From assembly GCA_004193285.1 (NCBI GenBank), contig SECP01000015.1, positions 1-64,000 on the forward strand: 64,000 nucleotides of DNA, written 5' to 3'. Numbering within the stretch: the stretch's first letter is position 1; each line of letters starts with the position of its first letter. A model generated the notes under the pieces. It did no database searches, was not told the origin of the DNA, and saw only the letters and a program-made list of their open reading frames with translations. Below are positions 42,094 to 51,424 of this stretch, piece by piece. The position numbers were made by a program, and so were the translations under genes. The DNA comes from Myxococcales bacterium. GTDB lineage: Bacteria; Myxococcota_A; Polyangia; Polyangiales; Polyangiaceae.

Positions 42094-43866
42094 CTAGGGC
42101 TTGCTGCTCTGCCGAGGCCTCGTGCTCGTAGCAGTCGGAGTCGGGGTGGGCGTAGGGGGCGGCGCGGTCGGAGTGGTGACGGTGGGAGCGTTGGTCGGCG
42201 TCGCGGTCGGGGCCGGCTGGCCAACACCCGGAAATCCGGGCGGAAAGGTGATGCCTGGGGGCAGCTGAATCTGCGAGGGGATCGCGGTCGGGATCTGAAT
42301 CGAGCTCGGTAGGGGGAATGGCAACTGCAGCCCGCCGGTCGTCCCACCAGCGCCAATGACGACGACCTGCCCCGGGTTCGACGGGGAGCCACCGGCCGCC
42401 GCGCCTCCGCTCGCGGTGCCTGTGCTCGGCTTCGTCCCGGTGGTCACGACGCGGGGCGTCGTGGGCACCGTCGTCGGCGTGGCCTCGGGGAATGCTGGGC
42501 CTTCGCCTCGGATGGGCTCGACCGACGGGGTGCTCGTCGCCACGGTACCTGCGTCCGGCAAAGGAGGCGCCACGATGCGCGAGCTGTCGGCCGCACGGTA
42601 CGCGGCGTAGCCCACGGCTCCGCCACCGCCCAGCACGACCAGCACCAACAGCGAGATGAGCAAGCCGGAGCGCCCTTTCGGCCGCGCCGGCGCGGGGAGG
42701 GGAGCGCCCGCGTAGTGCGGCTGCGGCGGCGGCCCGTATTGCGGCACCTGATACGGCGTGCCTTCCCCGCCCATCGCGGTGCCGGTCATGGGCCCACGTG
42801 CGGTCGGCGCCGGGTCGTTCGAAATGCTGGTTCGCGCTGCGCCGAGCTGGCTCACGCTCAGCGGGGGCGCATCCGGCGGCACCGTTTTGGGTACCGCGCT
42901 CGGCGGAGGGCGCACGGAAGACCGAGGAAACGACGAGAGCATCGACGTTTCGAGAGGGGCGACCGGCGCCAGGGGCGGCGCGATCGCAGCCAAACGCCCG
43001 GCATGACTGAGCGGGCCGGCGAACGGCGCGAGGGCGAGGCGCATCTCCGCGGCGCTCGCGAATCGGTCCTCGCGCTCCGCCGCGGTAGCGCGCTCTACCA
43101 GCGCGACGAGGCCTGGAGGCAACCCGGGCACCACCTCATTCAGCTTCCGCACCCGGCCGCCCTGCACGGCGGCGATGATGATTTCCACGTCGTCGCCGTC
43201 CGCCGGGCGACACCCGCCGAGCATCTCGAACAGCATCACGCCGAACGAATAGATGTCCGCGCGCAAGTCCGCGGTGTGCGCGGACGTCAACTGTTCCGGC
43301 GCCATGTACTCGGGCGTACCCATCACGACCCCGGCGCGCGTCAGCCCCTTCGTGAACTCGCTGGAGGCGCGCAGCTTGGCGATGCCGAAGTCGATCAGCT
43401 TGAGCACGGGGCCGCCGGCAGAAGCGGTGACGAACACGTTGTCCGGCTTCATGTCGCGGTGGACCACGCCCATCGCGTGCGCCGCCTCCAAGCCGGCCAG
43501 AATCTGCAGGCCGAAATCCACCGCCTGGTCCGTCGGGAGCTTGCCCTGCCAGTCCAGCATCGCCTGCAATGACTGCCCGCTGAGGAGCTCCATCACCAGG
43601 TACGGTGAGCCGTCCTCATCCGTGTCCACGTCCGTCACGTGAGTGACGTGGGGGCTCTGAATGGTGGCAGAGACGCGAGCTTCCTGCAGAAAGCGCTGCG
43701 TCAGCCCCGGGCGCTTCGCCAAGTCCGCGTGCAAAAACTTGAGCGCCACGCCGTGACCCAGCACCTCGTGCCGCGCCTCGTACACCACGCCCATGCCGCC
43801 ATCGCCGATGAGCCGCACGATGCGGTACTTGCCGGAGATCATATCCCCGGGCGCGTAGCGGCTCAT
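42094..43866 (-). CDS. Hanks-type Ser/Thr protein kinase, membrane-anchored
   Basis: A 590-residue kinase. The catalytic domain (about 10-270) has the Gly loop IGDGGMGVVYEA, the ATP lysine in VALKFL, the HRDMKPDN loop, DFG in LIDFGIAKL and APE in MAPEQL; all key residues are present. A Pro/Ala/Thr-rich linker leads to one membrane segment (about 395-420, LLISLLVLVVLGGGGAVGYA). The extracytoplasmic tail is Thr/Pro/Gly-rich and disordered, with no PASTA domain. Its ATG overlaps the peptide deformylase stop (ATGA), so the two are coupled. Substrates may include FHA proteins such as the one at 13.7 kb. Confidence 0.93.
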   Translation of the reverse strand: MSRYAPGDMISGKYRIVRLIGDGGMGVVYEARHEVLGHGVALKFLHADLAKRPGLTQRFLQEARVSATIQSPHVTHVTDVDTDEDGSPYLVMELLSGQSLQAMLDWQGKLPTDQAVDFGLQILAGLEAAHAMGVVHRDMKPDNVFVTASAGGPVLKLIDFGIAKLRASSEFTKGLTRAGVVMGTPEYMAPEQLTSAHTADLRADIYSFGVMLFEMLGGCRPADGDDVEIIIAAVQGGRVRKLNEVVPGLPPGLVALVERATAAEREDRFASAAEMRLALAPFAGPLSHAGRLAAIAPPLAPVAPLETSMLSSFPRSSVRPPPSAVPKTVPPDAPPLSVSQLGAARTSISNDPAPTARGPMTGTAMGGEGTPYQVPQYGPPPQPHYAGAPLPAPARPKGRSGLLISLLVLVVLGGGGAVGYAAYRAADSSRIVAPPLPDAGTVATSTPSVEPIRGEGPAFPEATPTTVPTTPRVVTTGTKPSTGTASGGAAAGGSPSNPGQVVVIGAGGTTGGLQLPFPLPSSIQIPTAIPSQIQLPPGITFPPGFPGVGQPAPTATPTNAPTVTTPTAPPPTPTPTPTATSTRPRQSSKP

Positions 43867-44456
43867 GTGGCGCCTCGGTCGACGATGCGCTCTTCGCGCG
43901 GCACGTAGCGTTCGTACTCGCGCAAAAAGGTCAGGCTCTTGCTATCTGCGCGGTCCACGTAGAGCACGCCCCGCAGGTGATCCGTCTCGTGCTGGACCAC
44001 GCTCGCGCGCACGCCCTCCCAGACGAAATCCAGCGGTTGGCCTTCGCGGTCGAGCGCCTGTACCCGCACCCTCCGTGGCCTCACGACTCGCCCCCGCATG
44101 CCGGTCACCGACAAGCAGCCCTCGAACATGACGATACTGTCTTCCTCTGCGAGCGCCTCCGCAGGGCTATCGACGGCCGGGGTCACGACCGGGTTGACGA
44201 GCACCGTCAGCGGAATATCCAGGGCATCCGGGTAGCGCGGATTCTTCTGAATCTCGATCACGCAGAGCTGCACCGACTCGTACACCTGCGGCGCCGCCAA
44301 TCCTGCACCGTCCGCGTCGTGCATCGTGTCGATCATGTCGTCTATCAAGGTTTGAATCGCCGGGCTCCGTAGCTCCTCGACGCTCAGGAGCCGCGCGGCC
44401 CTACGCAGCACCGGCTCCCCCATTTGTGCGATTTTCCTGATAGCCACGGCCGGCAT
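43863..44456 (-). CDS. def: Peptide deformylase
   Basis: A 197-residue protein from the ATG at 44456; an upstream extension is open but lacks family features. All three deformylase motifs are present: GAGLAAPQV (motif 1), EGCLSV (motif 2) and QHETDHLRG (motif 3), which supply the Cys and two His metal ligands and the catalytic Glu. It removes the formyl group from nascent proteins in the cytoplasm. Residues about 100-120 carry an insert (DALDIPLTVLVNPVVTPAVD). The start lies 22 bp after the adenosyltransferase stop, and the stop overlaps the kinase start. Confidence 0.93.
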   Translation of the reverse strand: MPAVAIRKIAQMGEPVLRRAARLLSVEELRSPAIQTLIDDMIDTMHDADGAGLAAPQVYESVQLCVIEIQKNPRYPDALDIPLTVLVNPVVTPAVDSPAEALAEEDSIVMFEGCLSVTGMRGRVVRPRRVRVQALDREGQPLDFVWEGVRASVVQHETDHLRGVLYVDRADSKSLTFLREYERYVPREERIVDRGAT

Positions 44457-44478
44457 CGTAGCCCAAAAAAGCCGCGTA

Positions 44479-45039
44479 TCACCCGCGCTCGCCCCGGGGC
44501 GCCCAGGGCACGTCTTGCCCGCCTTTTTCATGCTGAGCCCGCCGAGCAAGGACGAACAGCAAGTCAGCGAGGCGATTGAGGTACACCAGGGCCGCCCCGC
44601 GGACCGGTTCGGTCCGAGCCAGCGTCAGGACCCGCCGCTCCGCTCGCCGCGCGACCGTGCGTGCGAGGTGCAAGGCCGCCACCTCGGGCGGCCCGCCGGG
44701 CAAGATGAAATTCTTGAGCGGAGCGAGCGGCGCCTCCGCGTCGTCGATAGCGCGCTCCAGACGAGCGACGTCCGCGTCACCGAGAAGGGCGATCCCGAGC
44801 TTGCCTTCGCTGCCCGGCACGCTGGCGAGCTCGGCGCCGAGCGTGAACAAATCCGCCTGGAGCTCGTCCAGCAGCTGCTGCACGTACGGCGCTGTCGAGT
44901 GCGACCGCGCCACGCCGATCGCCGCGTTCGCTTCGTCCACCGTTCCATAAGCCTCGACCCGCGCGTCGTCCTTCGGCACCCGCGCGCCGCCGAAGAGCCC
45001 TGTCTGTCCCGCGTCGCCGGTGCGCGTGTAGATCTTCAT
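44479..45039 (-). CDS. PduO-type cob(I)alamin adenosyltransferase
   Basis: A 186-residue protein. The ATG at 45039 gives the canonical start MKIYTRTGDAGQTGLFGG. Further motifs are VDEANAAIGVAR, FILPGGPPEVAALHLARTV and LNRLADLLFVLARRAQ. It transfers the adenosyl group of ATP to cob(I)alamin, making coenzyme B12, in the cytoplasm. Length is usual for the family. It lies 22 bp upstream of def, so they are probably cotranscribed, though no metabolic link between them is obvious. Confidence 0.93.
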   Translation of the reverse strand: MKIYTRTGDAGQTGLFGGARVPKDDARVEAYGTVDEANAAIGVARSHSTAPYVQQLLDELQADLFTLGAELASVPGSEGKLGIALLGDADVARLERAIDDAEAPLAPLKNFILPGGPPEVAALHLARTVARRAERRVLTLARTEPVRGAALVYLNRLADLLFVLARRAQHEKGGQDVPWAPRGERG

Positions 45040-45103
45040 TGCCGCCAGGCTACCCCGAACGGGACGCGGCTGCCGAGCGCGGACGGTGTGCGCCGTGCTC
45101 CCG

Positions 45104-45415
45104 CTAGCGCCCCGCGCCTGGCGCCCCGCCACTGCCTCCGCCCGCCGCGGCGCTCGGCGCGGTCGTCGCTCCTCCTCCGCTAGCGCCCTTCGTGCCGGCG
45201 GCGCTGCTCGTCGCCTCTCCGGCCTCATCCGTTTTGACTCGGTCCACCCGATCGGACGCCGGTTCGATGGTGCCGGTCGGTGTCTTGCCGCTTTCCAGAT
45301 CTTGCGGCGCGGCGTCGTTGCGGTCGCAGCCGAGCGCGCTCGCGGCGAGCAGAGCGACCGCTACGACGACGACAGGTCGAGGGAGCTGGGAGTGCGACTT
45401 CGCGATGATGAACAT
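45104..45415 (-). CDS. Small lipoprotein with Gly/Ala/Ser-rich tail
   Basis: A 103-residue predicted lipoprotein. The ATG at 45415 gives a signal peptide (PRPVVVVAVALLAASALGCD) ending in a lipobox. The mature part is hydrophilic (DRNDAAPQDLESGKTPTG, then SDRVDRVKTDEAGEATSS) and ends in a Gly/Ala/Ser stretch. No domain recognised. It lies 64 bp upstream of the adenosyltransferase gene on the same strand and diverges from another lipoprotein. Confidence 0.6.
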   Translation of the reverse strand: MFIIAKSHSQLPRPVVVVAVALLAASALGCDRNDAAPQDLESGKTPTGTIEPASDRVDRVKTDEAGEATSSAAGTKGASGGGATTAPSAAAGGGSGGAPGAGR

Positions 45416-45493
45416 GCGCGCTCGCGCTGCAACCCGCGTACCGGCTGCGCGCACCCGGCCTCGAGCTGGCACGAGGGGTGCACGAGCGGCCTC

Positions 45494-46123
45494 ATGCGCC
45501 ACGCCCTCCTTTTCGCCCTCATCACGCTCGGCTGTAGCGCCCGCGTGCAGAAGCCCGCCCTCGATGCGGCGTTCGCCAACGACGAGATGCGCGCTGAAAC
45601 CTTCGAAGCTACGCTGCGCGCGCTCGACGAGCACCCGCAGTACGTGGACGAGCTGTTCCAAGCGACGCTCTCGCACCCCGTCACGCTCGATCGCTTCTTG
45701 CGGGCCACCGGGCGAGAGCTGGAGCGAGACGAGTTCGCTCGTTTCACCGCGGAGCGCCTCGTCGCCGAGCCGAAAGGCTTGAAGCGGACGCTCATCGCCG
45801 TGCTCGACGAAGCGAGCGACGACCCCCCCGCGTTGAAGGCGGCTTCGGAAGCGATGGCGGAGCGGGCTCAGGTTTCGGCCATCGTGGTGGTGCAGTCGGA
45901 CGCGAGCATCCGCGGCAACTTGCGGGCGCTCTTGCAAGAAGCGCTCAAAAATCCGGAGGCCCGGAAGTCATTTCTGAAAGGCGTGGCGGAAAATGCGGAT
46001 GCCATGGCGCGCCTCATCGCGCCCAACCCAGACGTGATGGCCGCGCTGCTGAAGGCGTTTGGCCGGGTCGGCGTCGACAAGGCCAAGGGCGAGATAGAAG
46101 CCGCGGCGAAGGCGCTCGAGTAG
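45494..46123 (+). CDS. Helical lipoprotein of unknown function
   Basis: A 209-residue predicted lipoprotein. The ATG at 45494 gives a short signal peptide with lipobox (LFALITLGCSA). The mature part is alpha-helical, with repeated segments of about 30 residues such as LFQATLSHPVTLDRFLRA, LRALLQEALKNPEARKSFLK and LIAPNPDVMAALLKAFG, so it may form a helical-repeat solenoid. No enzyme motif is seen. It is divergent from the small lipoprotein gene with 78 bp between starts. Confidence 0.65.
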   Translation: MRHALLFALITLGCSARVQKPALDAAFANDEMRAETFEATLRALDEHPQYVDELFQATLSHPVTLDRFLRATGRELERDEFARFTAERLVAEPKGLKRTLIAVLDEASDDPPALKAASEAMAERAQVSAIVVVQSDASIRGNLRALLQEALKNPEARKSFLKGVAENADAMARLIAPNPDVMAALLKAFGRVGVDKAKGEIEAAAKALE

Positions 46124-46284
46124 GGAACGTAGCGGGTATTGTCCGGATTTGCGCGCTCCTCCGCCCGCCCGCGTGAGACGTTTCAGCTCGAGCAGGGGTG
46201 CCCCGCTAACGCTGACGGGCCCCCGTTGGCACCGCCGTTGGAGGCGCCCGTGACGCCAAGGACAGAGCATGCTGAGATTCAGCG

Positions 46285-49200
46285 GTGTCGGTCTCGGGTC
46301 TGCAGCTGCTGATGCGCTGGTTTTCGCCGACCGTGCGTGAGCGAGCCGATGCCATCGTGGGGCGGCGCGCGATTCGCATCGAAGCGATGACGCCTGCAGC
46401 GCTGTGGGCGACGGTGCAGGGCTCGGAGCGTTACAAAGCGCGGTTCTCCCGGCGGCAGGGGCAGATCGTATGCGCTTGCTCTTGCCCCTATTTCTTGGAG
46501 CGAGAGGTACCGTGCAAGCACCTGTGCGCGCTGGCGCTGGAGCAGGCGGGGTCGGAGCTGCTCCGCGGGGCGTCCGCGGCCGAGCCCTTGGTGGCAGACA
46601 GCTCGCTCCTGAGAGAGTCGAACCCGGATAGCCTTCCGATCGAGCCGCTGGCCGCCAACCCGGAGAGCGAGGATGCAGGCAGCGGCGCACCGGCAAGCGA
46701 GCCGCAGCCGGAGGTGCCGGAAGGGCGCTTCGGCCTGCGGAGCGCCGGAGATTGGCGAAGCGCGGCGACGCGGGTGGCGGCGCGGCGCGAGCGGGGGACT
46801 ACGGAGCTTCTTTACTTCATCTCGCCGAGCCCCGCCGAGCATGGGACGACCGTCGTCATCGCCTCGCGCAAGGTGGGAAGCAGCGCCGGGGACCTGTCGC
46901 CGGCCCTGGTGGGCGCTGCGAGCGAGCTGCTGCACGACGTGGACCGCGAGCTCTACGCGATGCTGACGGCAGCTACCCGCGCCGGTTACTACGGCACCTC
47001 CAGGACTCACGTCGGGCGCCTGAGCCCGTTCACGGCGACAGCGGTGCTCCAGCGACTGGCGCGCACCGACCGGTGCTACGTCGTGCCCGGCAATCTGCAT
47101 CGGAGCGCGCTCGTGAAGGAGTGGGCAGCGCTGGCCTCCGGAGAGCGGCTGGGGCGCAAGGCGCGCAAGGACTTGGGCTACGACTACGGCAAGCTGCTCA
47201 GCTGGCCACGGCTGGTGGAAGGAGAGCCGTACCAGCTGCTTTTGGGGCTGGTGGCGCAGAAGCCGCAAGCTGGCCCGGACGAGCGCTTCACGGTCGCGGC
47301 CGGGCTCGTGCGCGGGGAGGAGCAACGGCCGCTGGCGGACGCTACCTACGTTCATGCAGACGGCGCCGCGATCGTCGGTCATGAGCTCGTGACGCTGCGC
47401 GAGCAAGACGCGCTGTGGCTGGCCGCTCTGCTGGCGGAGGGGCCGCTCGCTGCGGTTGCTCGAGGCGAGCTGCAGGAGTTCGTGGAGCGCGTGGTCGGTG
47501 AGAGCGGCGTCTCGGGCTTGAGCTTGCCCGAGGGCTACGAAAAGGTACCGCTCGAGCCGCCTCGACCCGTTCTGGACTTCGAAGCGCCGGAGGGCCGAAG
47601 GCTCAAGGCAAAGCTCTCTTTCGACTATGGCGGCCGGCTCATCGACAGCGAGCAACGCGCGCGCGTGATGTTCGAAGGCAAGCAGCTGCTGCAGCGGCAC
47701 TCGGAGAGCGAGCGCGCGGCCCTCACTTTGCTGAAGGATTTGGGTTTCGCTTCTGAGCAGCTGGGAAACGCGCGCAGCGCCGGTTTCAGCCTGGAGGGCC
47801 GCGAGCTGGTCCCGGTCGTGAGCGCGCTGTTGGCCGCGGGCTGGTCCGTCAGCGCGGTTGGCAAGCGCTACCGCTCCGCGGCGAGCTTCGACGTGGAGCT
47901 AGAGTCGGGCATCGACTGGTTCGAAGTGAAGGGGCTGGCCCGGTTCGAGGGCGGAGACGTGCCCTTTCCGCAGCTATTGGCCGCGATCAAGCGGCGCACC
48001 CGCGTCGTGCAGCTGGGCGACGGGTCTTGGGGCGTGCTCCCCGAAGAGTGGCTGAAGCGCTGGGGAATCTTCGCGGAGCTGCCGTTGCCGAAGGGGGACT
48101 CCCTGCGCTTTTCATCGCAGCAGATAGGTCTAGTGCACGCGCTCGCGGCGGCGCTGCCGGCGGACGAGGCCGCCGAGCGAGGTCTCTCTCAGCTCCGCGA
48201 GAAGCTCGCCGAGTTCGAGCAAATCGAGCCCCTCCCCGCGCCGCGCGGCTTCCGCGGCAAGCTACGTCCTTATCAAGAGCAGGGGCTGGGTTGGCTCACG
48301 TCACTGGGAGAGCTCGGCTTTGGCGCGTGCCTCGCCGACGACATGGGCCTCGGCAAGACGATCCAAGTGCTGGCATACCTGCTCGCGGCCAAGAAAAAGC
48401 GCCAAAAGGGGCCGACGCTGGTCGTCGTTCCGCGCTCACTCCTCGGCAATTGGCAGGATGAAGCGGCGCGGTTCGCCCCCGCCTTGAAGGTGCTTTCACA
48501 CTGGGGCCCGGAGCGCCAACGCTCCAAGGCGGCGTTCGCCAACACGGACGTGATCCTCACGACCTACGGCACGCTGCGCCTGGACATCACTCTATTGAGT
48601 GAGCTGCAATTGTCCTGCGTGGTGCTGGACGAAGCGCAGGCCATCAAGAACAAAAACAGCGCGACCGCCAAGTGCGCCAAGCTACTGAGGGCCGAGCGGC
48701 GCGTGGCCATGAGCGGCACCCCCGTAGAAAATCACCTGGGTGAGCTTTGGTCGCTGTTCGAGTTCCTGAACCCGGGTCTTTTGCAGGAGCTGGGCGGCTT
48801 GCGCCGCGCGCTGGAGAGCCCCAAGCCCAGCGCGGAGGTCCTCCAGCTGGTGCGGACGCTCGTGCGGCCGTTCGTGCTGCGGCGCACCAAGGCTGAAGTT
48901 GCAAAGGACCTGCCCGACCGCACCGAGCAAACGCTGTACGTGGAGCTCGAGCCGGAGGAGCGGCGCGGGTACGAAGAGCTGCTCCGCCACTATCAGGCGA
49001 GCGTCGCCAAGGCGCTGAAGCAATCCGGCGCCGAGGGGGCGACCACTCACTTGCTCGAAGCGCTGCTGCGCCTGCGGCAAGCTGCTTGCCACCCGGGCCT
49101 TCTGGATGAAGCCCGCCGAACGGAACCTAGCTCCAAGGTGGAGTGCCTGGTGGAGCGGCTGCGGGCTCTCAAAGACGAGGGACACCGCGCGCTCGTCTTC

Positions 49201-49674
49201 TCGCAGTTCACCTCCCTCCTGGCGATTGTGCAGCAGCGGCTCACCGCCGAAGGCATTTCCTTCGAATACCTGGACGGGAAGACGCGCGATCGCAAGGCAC
49301 GGGTCGATCGCTTTCAGTCGGACCCCTCCATCAGCGCCTTCCTGATCAGCTTGAAGGCGGGCGGCGTCGGGCTCAATTTGACCGGCGCGGACTACGTGTT
49401 CATCCTGGACCCGTGGTGGAACCCCGCCGCGGAGGCGCAGGCGATCGACCGCGCGCACCGTATCGGCCAAACCCGCCACGTCATCGCTTATCGGTTGCTC
49501 GCGCGGGGCACGGTGGAGGAGAGGGTCGCCCACCTCCAAGAGCAGAAGCGCGAGCTCGTGGCGGGCGTGATGGGCGACGGGGAGGCGCTGTCTTCACGAC
49601 TCACTCGTGATGACTTCGAGGCGCTGCTCGAGCTCGGCGAGACTTCCGCCAACATCGCGCCGCAGCGGCCATAA
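46285..49674 (+). CDS. SNF2-family helicase with SWIM zinc finger
   Basis: A 1129-residue protein with a GTG start (an ATG at 46312 is also possible). A SWIM-type zinc motif (CACSCPYFLEREVPCKHLC) lies at about residues 67-87. A long middle region of about 500 residues precedes the ATPase. The SNF2 core (about 650-1115) has DDMGLGKTIQVLAYLL (Walker A), VVLDEAQAIKN (DExx box), MSGTPVENHLGELWSLFEFL, FSQFTSLLAIVQQRL, SLKAGGVGLNLTGADYV and AIDRAHRIGQTRHV, all typical. It remodels protein-DNA complexes; bacterial HepA-like enzymes recycle RNA polymerase. It is transcribed alone, convergent with a GNAT gene. Confidence 0.93.
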   Translation: MSVSGLQLLMRWFSPTVRERADAIVGRRAIRIEAMTPAALWATVQGSERYKARFSRRQGQIVCACSCPYFLEREVPCKHLCALALEQAGSELLRGASAAEPLVADSSLLRESNPDSLPIEPLAANPESEDAGSGAPASEPQPEVPEGRFGLRSAGDWRSAATRVAARRERGTTELLYFISPSPAEHGTTVVIASRKVGSSAGDLSPALVGAASELLHDVDRELYAMLTAATRAGYYGTSRTHVGRLSPFTATAVLQRLARTDRCYVVPGNLHRSALVKEWAALASGERLGRKARKDLGYDYGKLLSWPRLVEGEPYQLLLGLVAQKPQAGPDERFTVAAGLVRGEEQRPLADATYVHADGAAIVGHELVTLREQDALWLAALLAEGPLAAVARGELQEFVERVVGESGVSGLSLPEGYEKVPLEPPRPVLDFEAPEGRRLKAKLSFDYGGRLIDSEQRARVMFEGKQLLQRHSESERAALTLLKDLGFASEQLGNARSAGFSLEGRELVPVVSALLAAGWSVSAVGKRYRSAASFDVELESGIDWFEVKGLARFEGGDVPFPQLLAAIKRRTRVVQLGDGSWGVLPEEWLKRWGIFAELPLPKGDSLRFSSQQIGLVHALAAALPADEAAERGLSQLREKLAEFEQIEPLPAPRGFRGKLRPYQEQGLGWLTSLGELGFGACLADDMGLGKTIQVLAYLLAAKKKRQKGPTLVVVPRSLLGNWQDEAARFAPALKVLSHWGPERQRSKAAFANTDVILTTYGTLRLDITLLSELQLSCVVLDEAQAIKNKNSATAKCAKLLRAERRVAMSGTPVENHLGELWSLFEFLNPGLLQELGGLRRALESPKPSAEVLQLVRTLVRPFVLRRTKAEVAKDLPDRTEQTLYVELEPEERRGYEELLRHYQASVAKALKQSGAEGATTHLLEALLRLRQAACHPGLLDEARRTEPSSKVECLVERLRALKDEGHRALVFSQFTSLLAIVQQRLTAEGISFEYLDGKTRDRKARVDRFQSDPSISAFLISLKAGGVGLNLTGADYVFILDPWWNPAAEAQAIDRAHRIGQTRHVIAYRLLARGTVEERVAHLQEQKRELVAGVMGDGEALSSRLTRDDFEALLELGETSANIAPQRP

Positions 49675-49689
49675 CCGGCTGACGCCCGC

Positions 49690-50244
49690 TCACCCTCCCC
49701 AACCGGGCCACGGCTCCGTGGGCGGCGGCGGCAGCTCCACTGCCTCCGTCTTCTGCCGGAAGACGACGAACCCGCGCGCCTGGTAGTTGGGCAGCGCGGC
49801 AGGCGAATCCAGCGTGCACGTGTGTACCCAAACTCGCGTGGCATCCCCGAGCTGCCACGCGAGCTGCACGGCGCGGGTCAGGAGCGCGCCGCCCCAGCCG
49901 CGCCCCTGGTGCTCGGGCATGAGCCCGAAGTAGATGATTTGCACGTTGCCGCGGGGCTGCTCCTCGAGCTCGAAGTAGCCCGCGGGAGCCCCCCCGATGT
50001 GCAGCGTGTACAGAGAGACCAGCGGTCGAGCCAGGTGGGTGTCCCACTTCTTACGAGACCAGCCGAGGCGGTCGAACCATTGGTGGTGTCCGCCGACCTC
50101 CGTGTACAAGAATCGCGCGAAGGCGGCGCTCGGCTGCTGCACCTGCTCGACGCGGTGCGGAGCGGTGGGAATGGCGGCGGCGCGCAGCTGGCTCACCGCG
50201 CGCATCTCCAAGTACCAAGTCGTCACGTCCCGCACCTCGCTCAT
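49690..50244 (-). CDS. GNAT-family acetyltransferase
   Basis: A 184-residue protein from the ATG at 50244. The GNAT core is visible at about residues 80-160: APAGYFELEEQPRGNVQIIY, then MPEHQGRGWGGALLTRAVQ, which is the acetyl-CoA pyrophosphate loop (Q/R-x-x-G-x-G/A), and YQARGFVVFRQ near the end. The first 75 residues are unusual for the family and contain RFLYTEVGGHHQWFDRLGW. It acetylates an amine of unknown identity. The start lies only 13 bp after the stop of the PilZ protein gene, so they may form an operon. Confidence 0.85.
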   Translation of the reverse strand: MSEVRDVTTWYLEMRAVSQLRAAAIPTAPHRVEQVQQPSAAFARFLYTEVGGHHQWFDRLGWSRKKWDTHLARPLVSLYTLHIGGAPAGYFELEEQPRGNVQIIYFGLMPEHQGRGWGGALLTRAVQLAWQLGDATRVWVHTCTLDSPAALPNYQARGFVVFRQKTEAVELPPPPTEPWPGWGG

Positions 50245-50257
50245 GCGAGGAGGGATT

Positions 50258-51358
50258 TTAGCCGATGAGCGTCGCCATGGCAGCGCAGCCGTCTGTCCAG
50301 GCGTCGAGATCGGCGCGCGCGCCGTCCACGATTTGGGCGCCAAACCCGGGCGGTACGGTGGCGTTCTCGTTGTGGTTGAAGCGTCGGCGCCAGGCGACTT
50401 TCGCAACCAGCCGGACCAGGCGATCCGTTCGCGGCGCGCGCAGCTCCAGCCAGGTCTCGTCGTCGTCCGGCGGGGCGAGGGTGCGGACGTAGATGCCGCC
50501 GGCGGAGACGTTGTAAGAGAAGCCGAGCTCGTCCTTCTCTCGGCCCGCGCCGCGGAAGGCGACGGTCGTGCCGTACAGCAGGCGGGGGGTCTTGCGGTTG
50601 TTGACCGCCCCCGCGCGCAGCTCGTTCGAAGCGAAGAGCACGTTTTCGGGGGCCGCAAAGCCGTCCACCGCGGCCACTCCCTCGAGCTCGCCGAGCGCCT
50701 CGCGGGTAACGCGCAGGTCTCGGGGAGCGCAGCAGAGGATGAAGTTTGCCTTGCTGCCGGCGCTTCTGGCCCGCTCCAGCACCGGAAGCGCTGCGGGCAT
50801 GAGCTCCGAGTTGATGACGGCCAGGACGAGGTCCGGGCGCTCCGAGAACTGAGCCGCGTCGTCACTCGTGACTGCGAACGTTACGTCGTAGCCAGCATTT
50901 CTCAGCACGCGCGCGACCACCGTGCGGCGCGTCCGATCGGACTCCGCGATGAGCGCGCTGCCGCGGCCGGTGTTGGGCGGCTCCGCTTGTTCGCGGGGCA
51001 AGTTGCGTAGCCGAGTGAGCAGCGAGCGAACCTCACCGAACGGCAGCACGTCGTCTGCGCCCCAGCTGAACGCGTCATTGAAGGCCAGGTCGGAGACGCT
51101 TCGAGACAGCGCGAGCATAGGCAGCCGCACGTGCCGCGCGCTGCTGCGAGCCTCCACCGCCAGGGCCTCCGATTGATCGCTCTCGAGGAGGGCGGCATGG
51201 GCGTCGTGGGTCGACAGCCACGCCGAGGCTTCGTCGCTCGTGTCCACCGCGTGCAGCTCGAACGCGGCCTGCTGCGCGGCTACGGCAAGCGCGGCTCGCT
51301 CGTCCCTGCGAAAGTGGCCCAAAGCGAGTAGCGCGCGAGCTTCCATCCTCTTCCCCAT
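50258..51358 (-). CDS. Double pseudo-receiver PilZ protein
   Basis: A 366-residue cytoplasmic protein; the ATG is preceded by GGGGAG 7 nt upstream. Two receiver-like domains are seen (about 1-115 and 130-245; for example SALIAESDRTRRTVVARVLR). At the position of the phosphorylated Asp, the first reads HAALLESDQ and the second LAVINSELMP, so neither has a clear acceptor. A PilZ domain follows (about 255-355): KTPRLLYGTTVAFR, then FSYNVSAGGIYVRTL and LVAKVAWRR. PilZ binds cyclic-di-GMP through RxxxR and D/NxSxxG; here NVSAGG is present. It may pass second-messenger signals to a partner without phosphorylation. Confidence 0.75.
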   Translation of the reverse strand: MGKRMEARALLALGHFRRDERAALAVAAQQAAFELHAVDTSDEASAWLSTHDAHAALLESDQSEALAVEARSSARHVRLPMLALSRSVSDLAFNDAFSWGADDVLPFGEVRSLLTRLRNLPREQAEPPNTGRGSALIAESDRTRRTVVARVLRNAGYDVTFAVTSDDAAQFSERPDLVLAVINSELMPAALPVLERARSAGSKANFILCCAPRDLRVTREALGELEGVAAVDGFAAPENVLFASNELRAGAVNNRKTPRLLYGTTVAFRGAGREKDELGFSYNVSAGGIYVRTLAPPDDDETWLELRAPRTDRLVRLVAKVAWRRRFNHNENATVPPGFGAQIVDGARADLDAWTDGCAAMATLIG

Positions 51359-51424
51359 GCGGCCGCTCCCCGCATCTCTTTAGTCCCAATTAGAGACGCC
51401 CGCTCGACGCCTAGACGTGCACAC

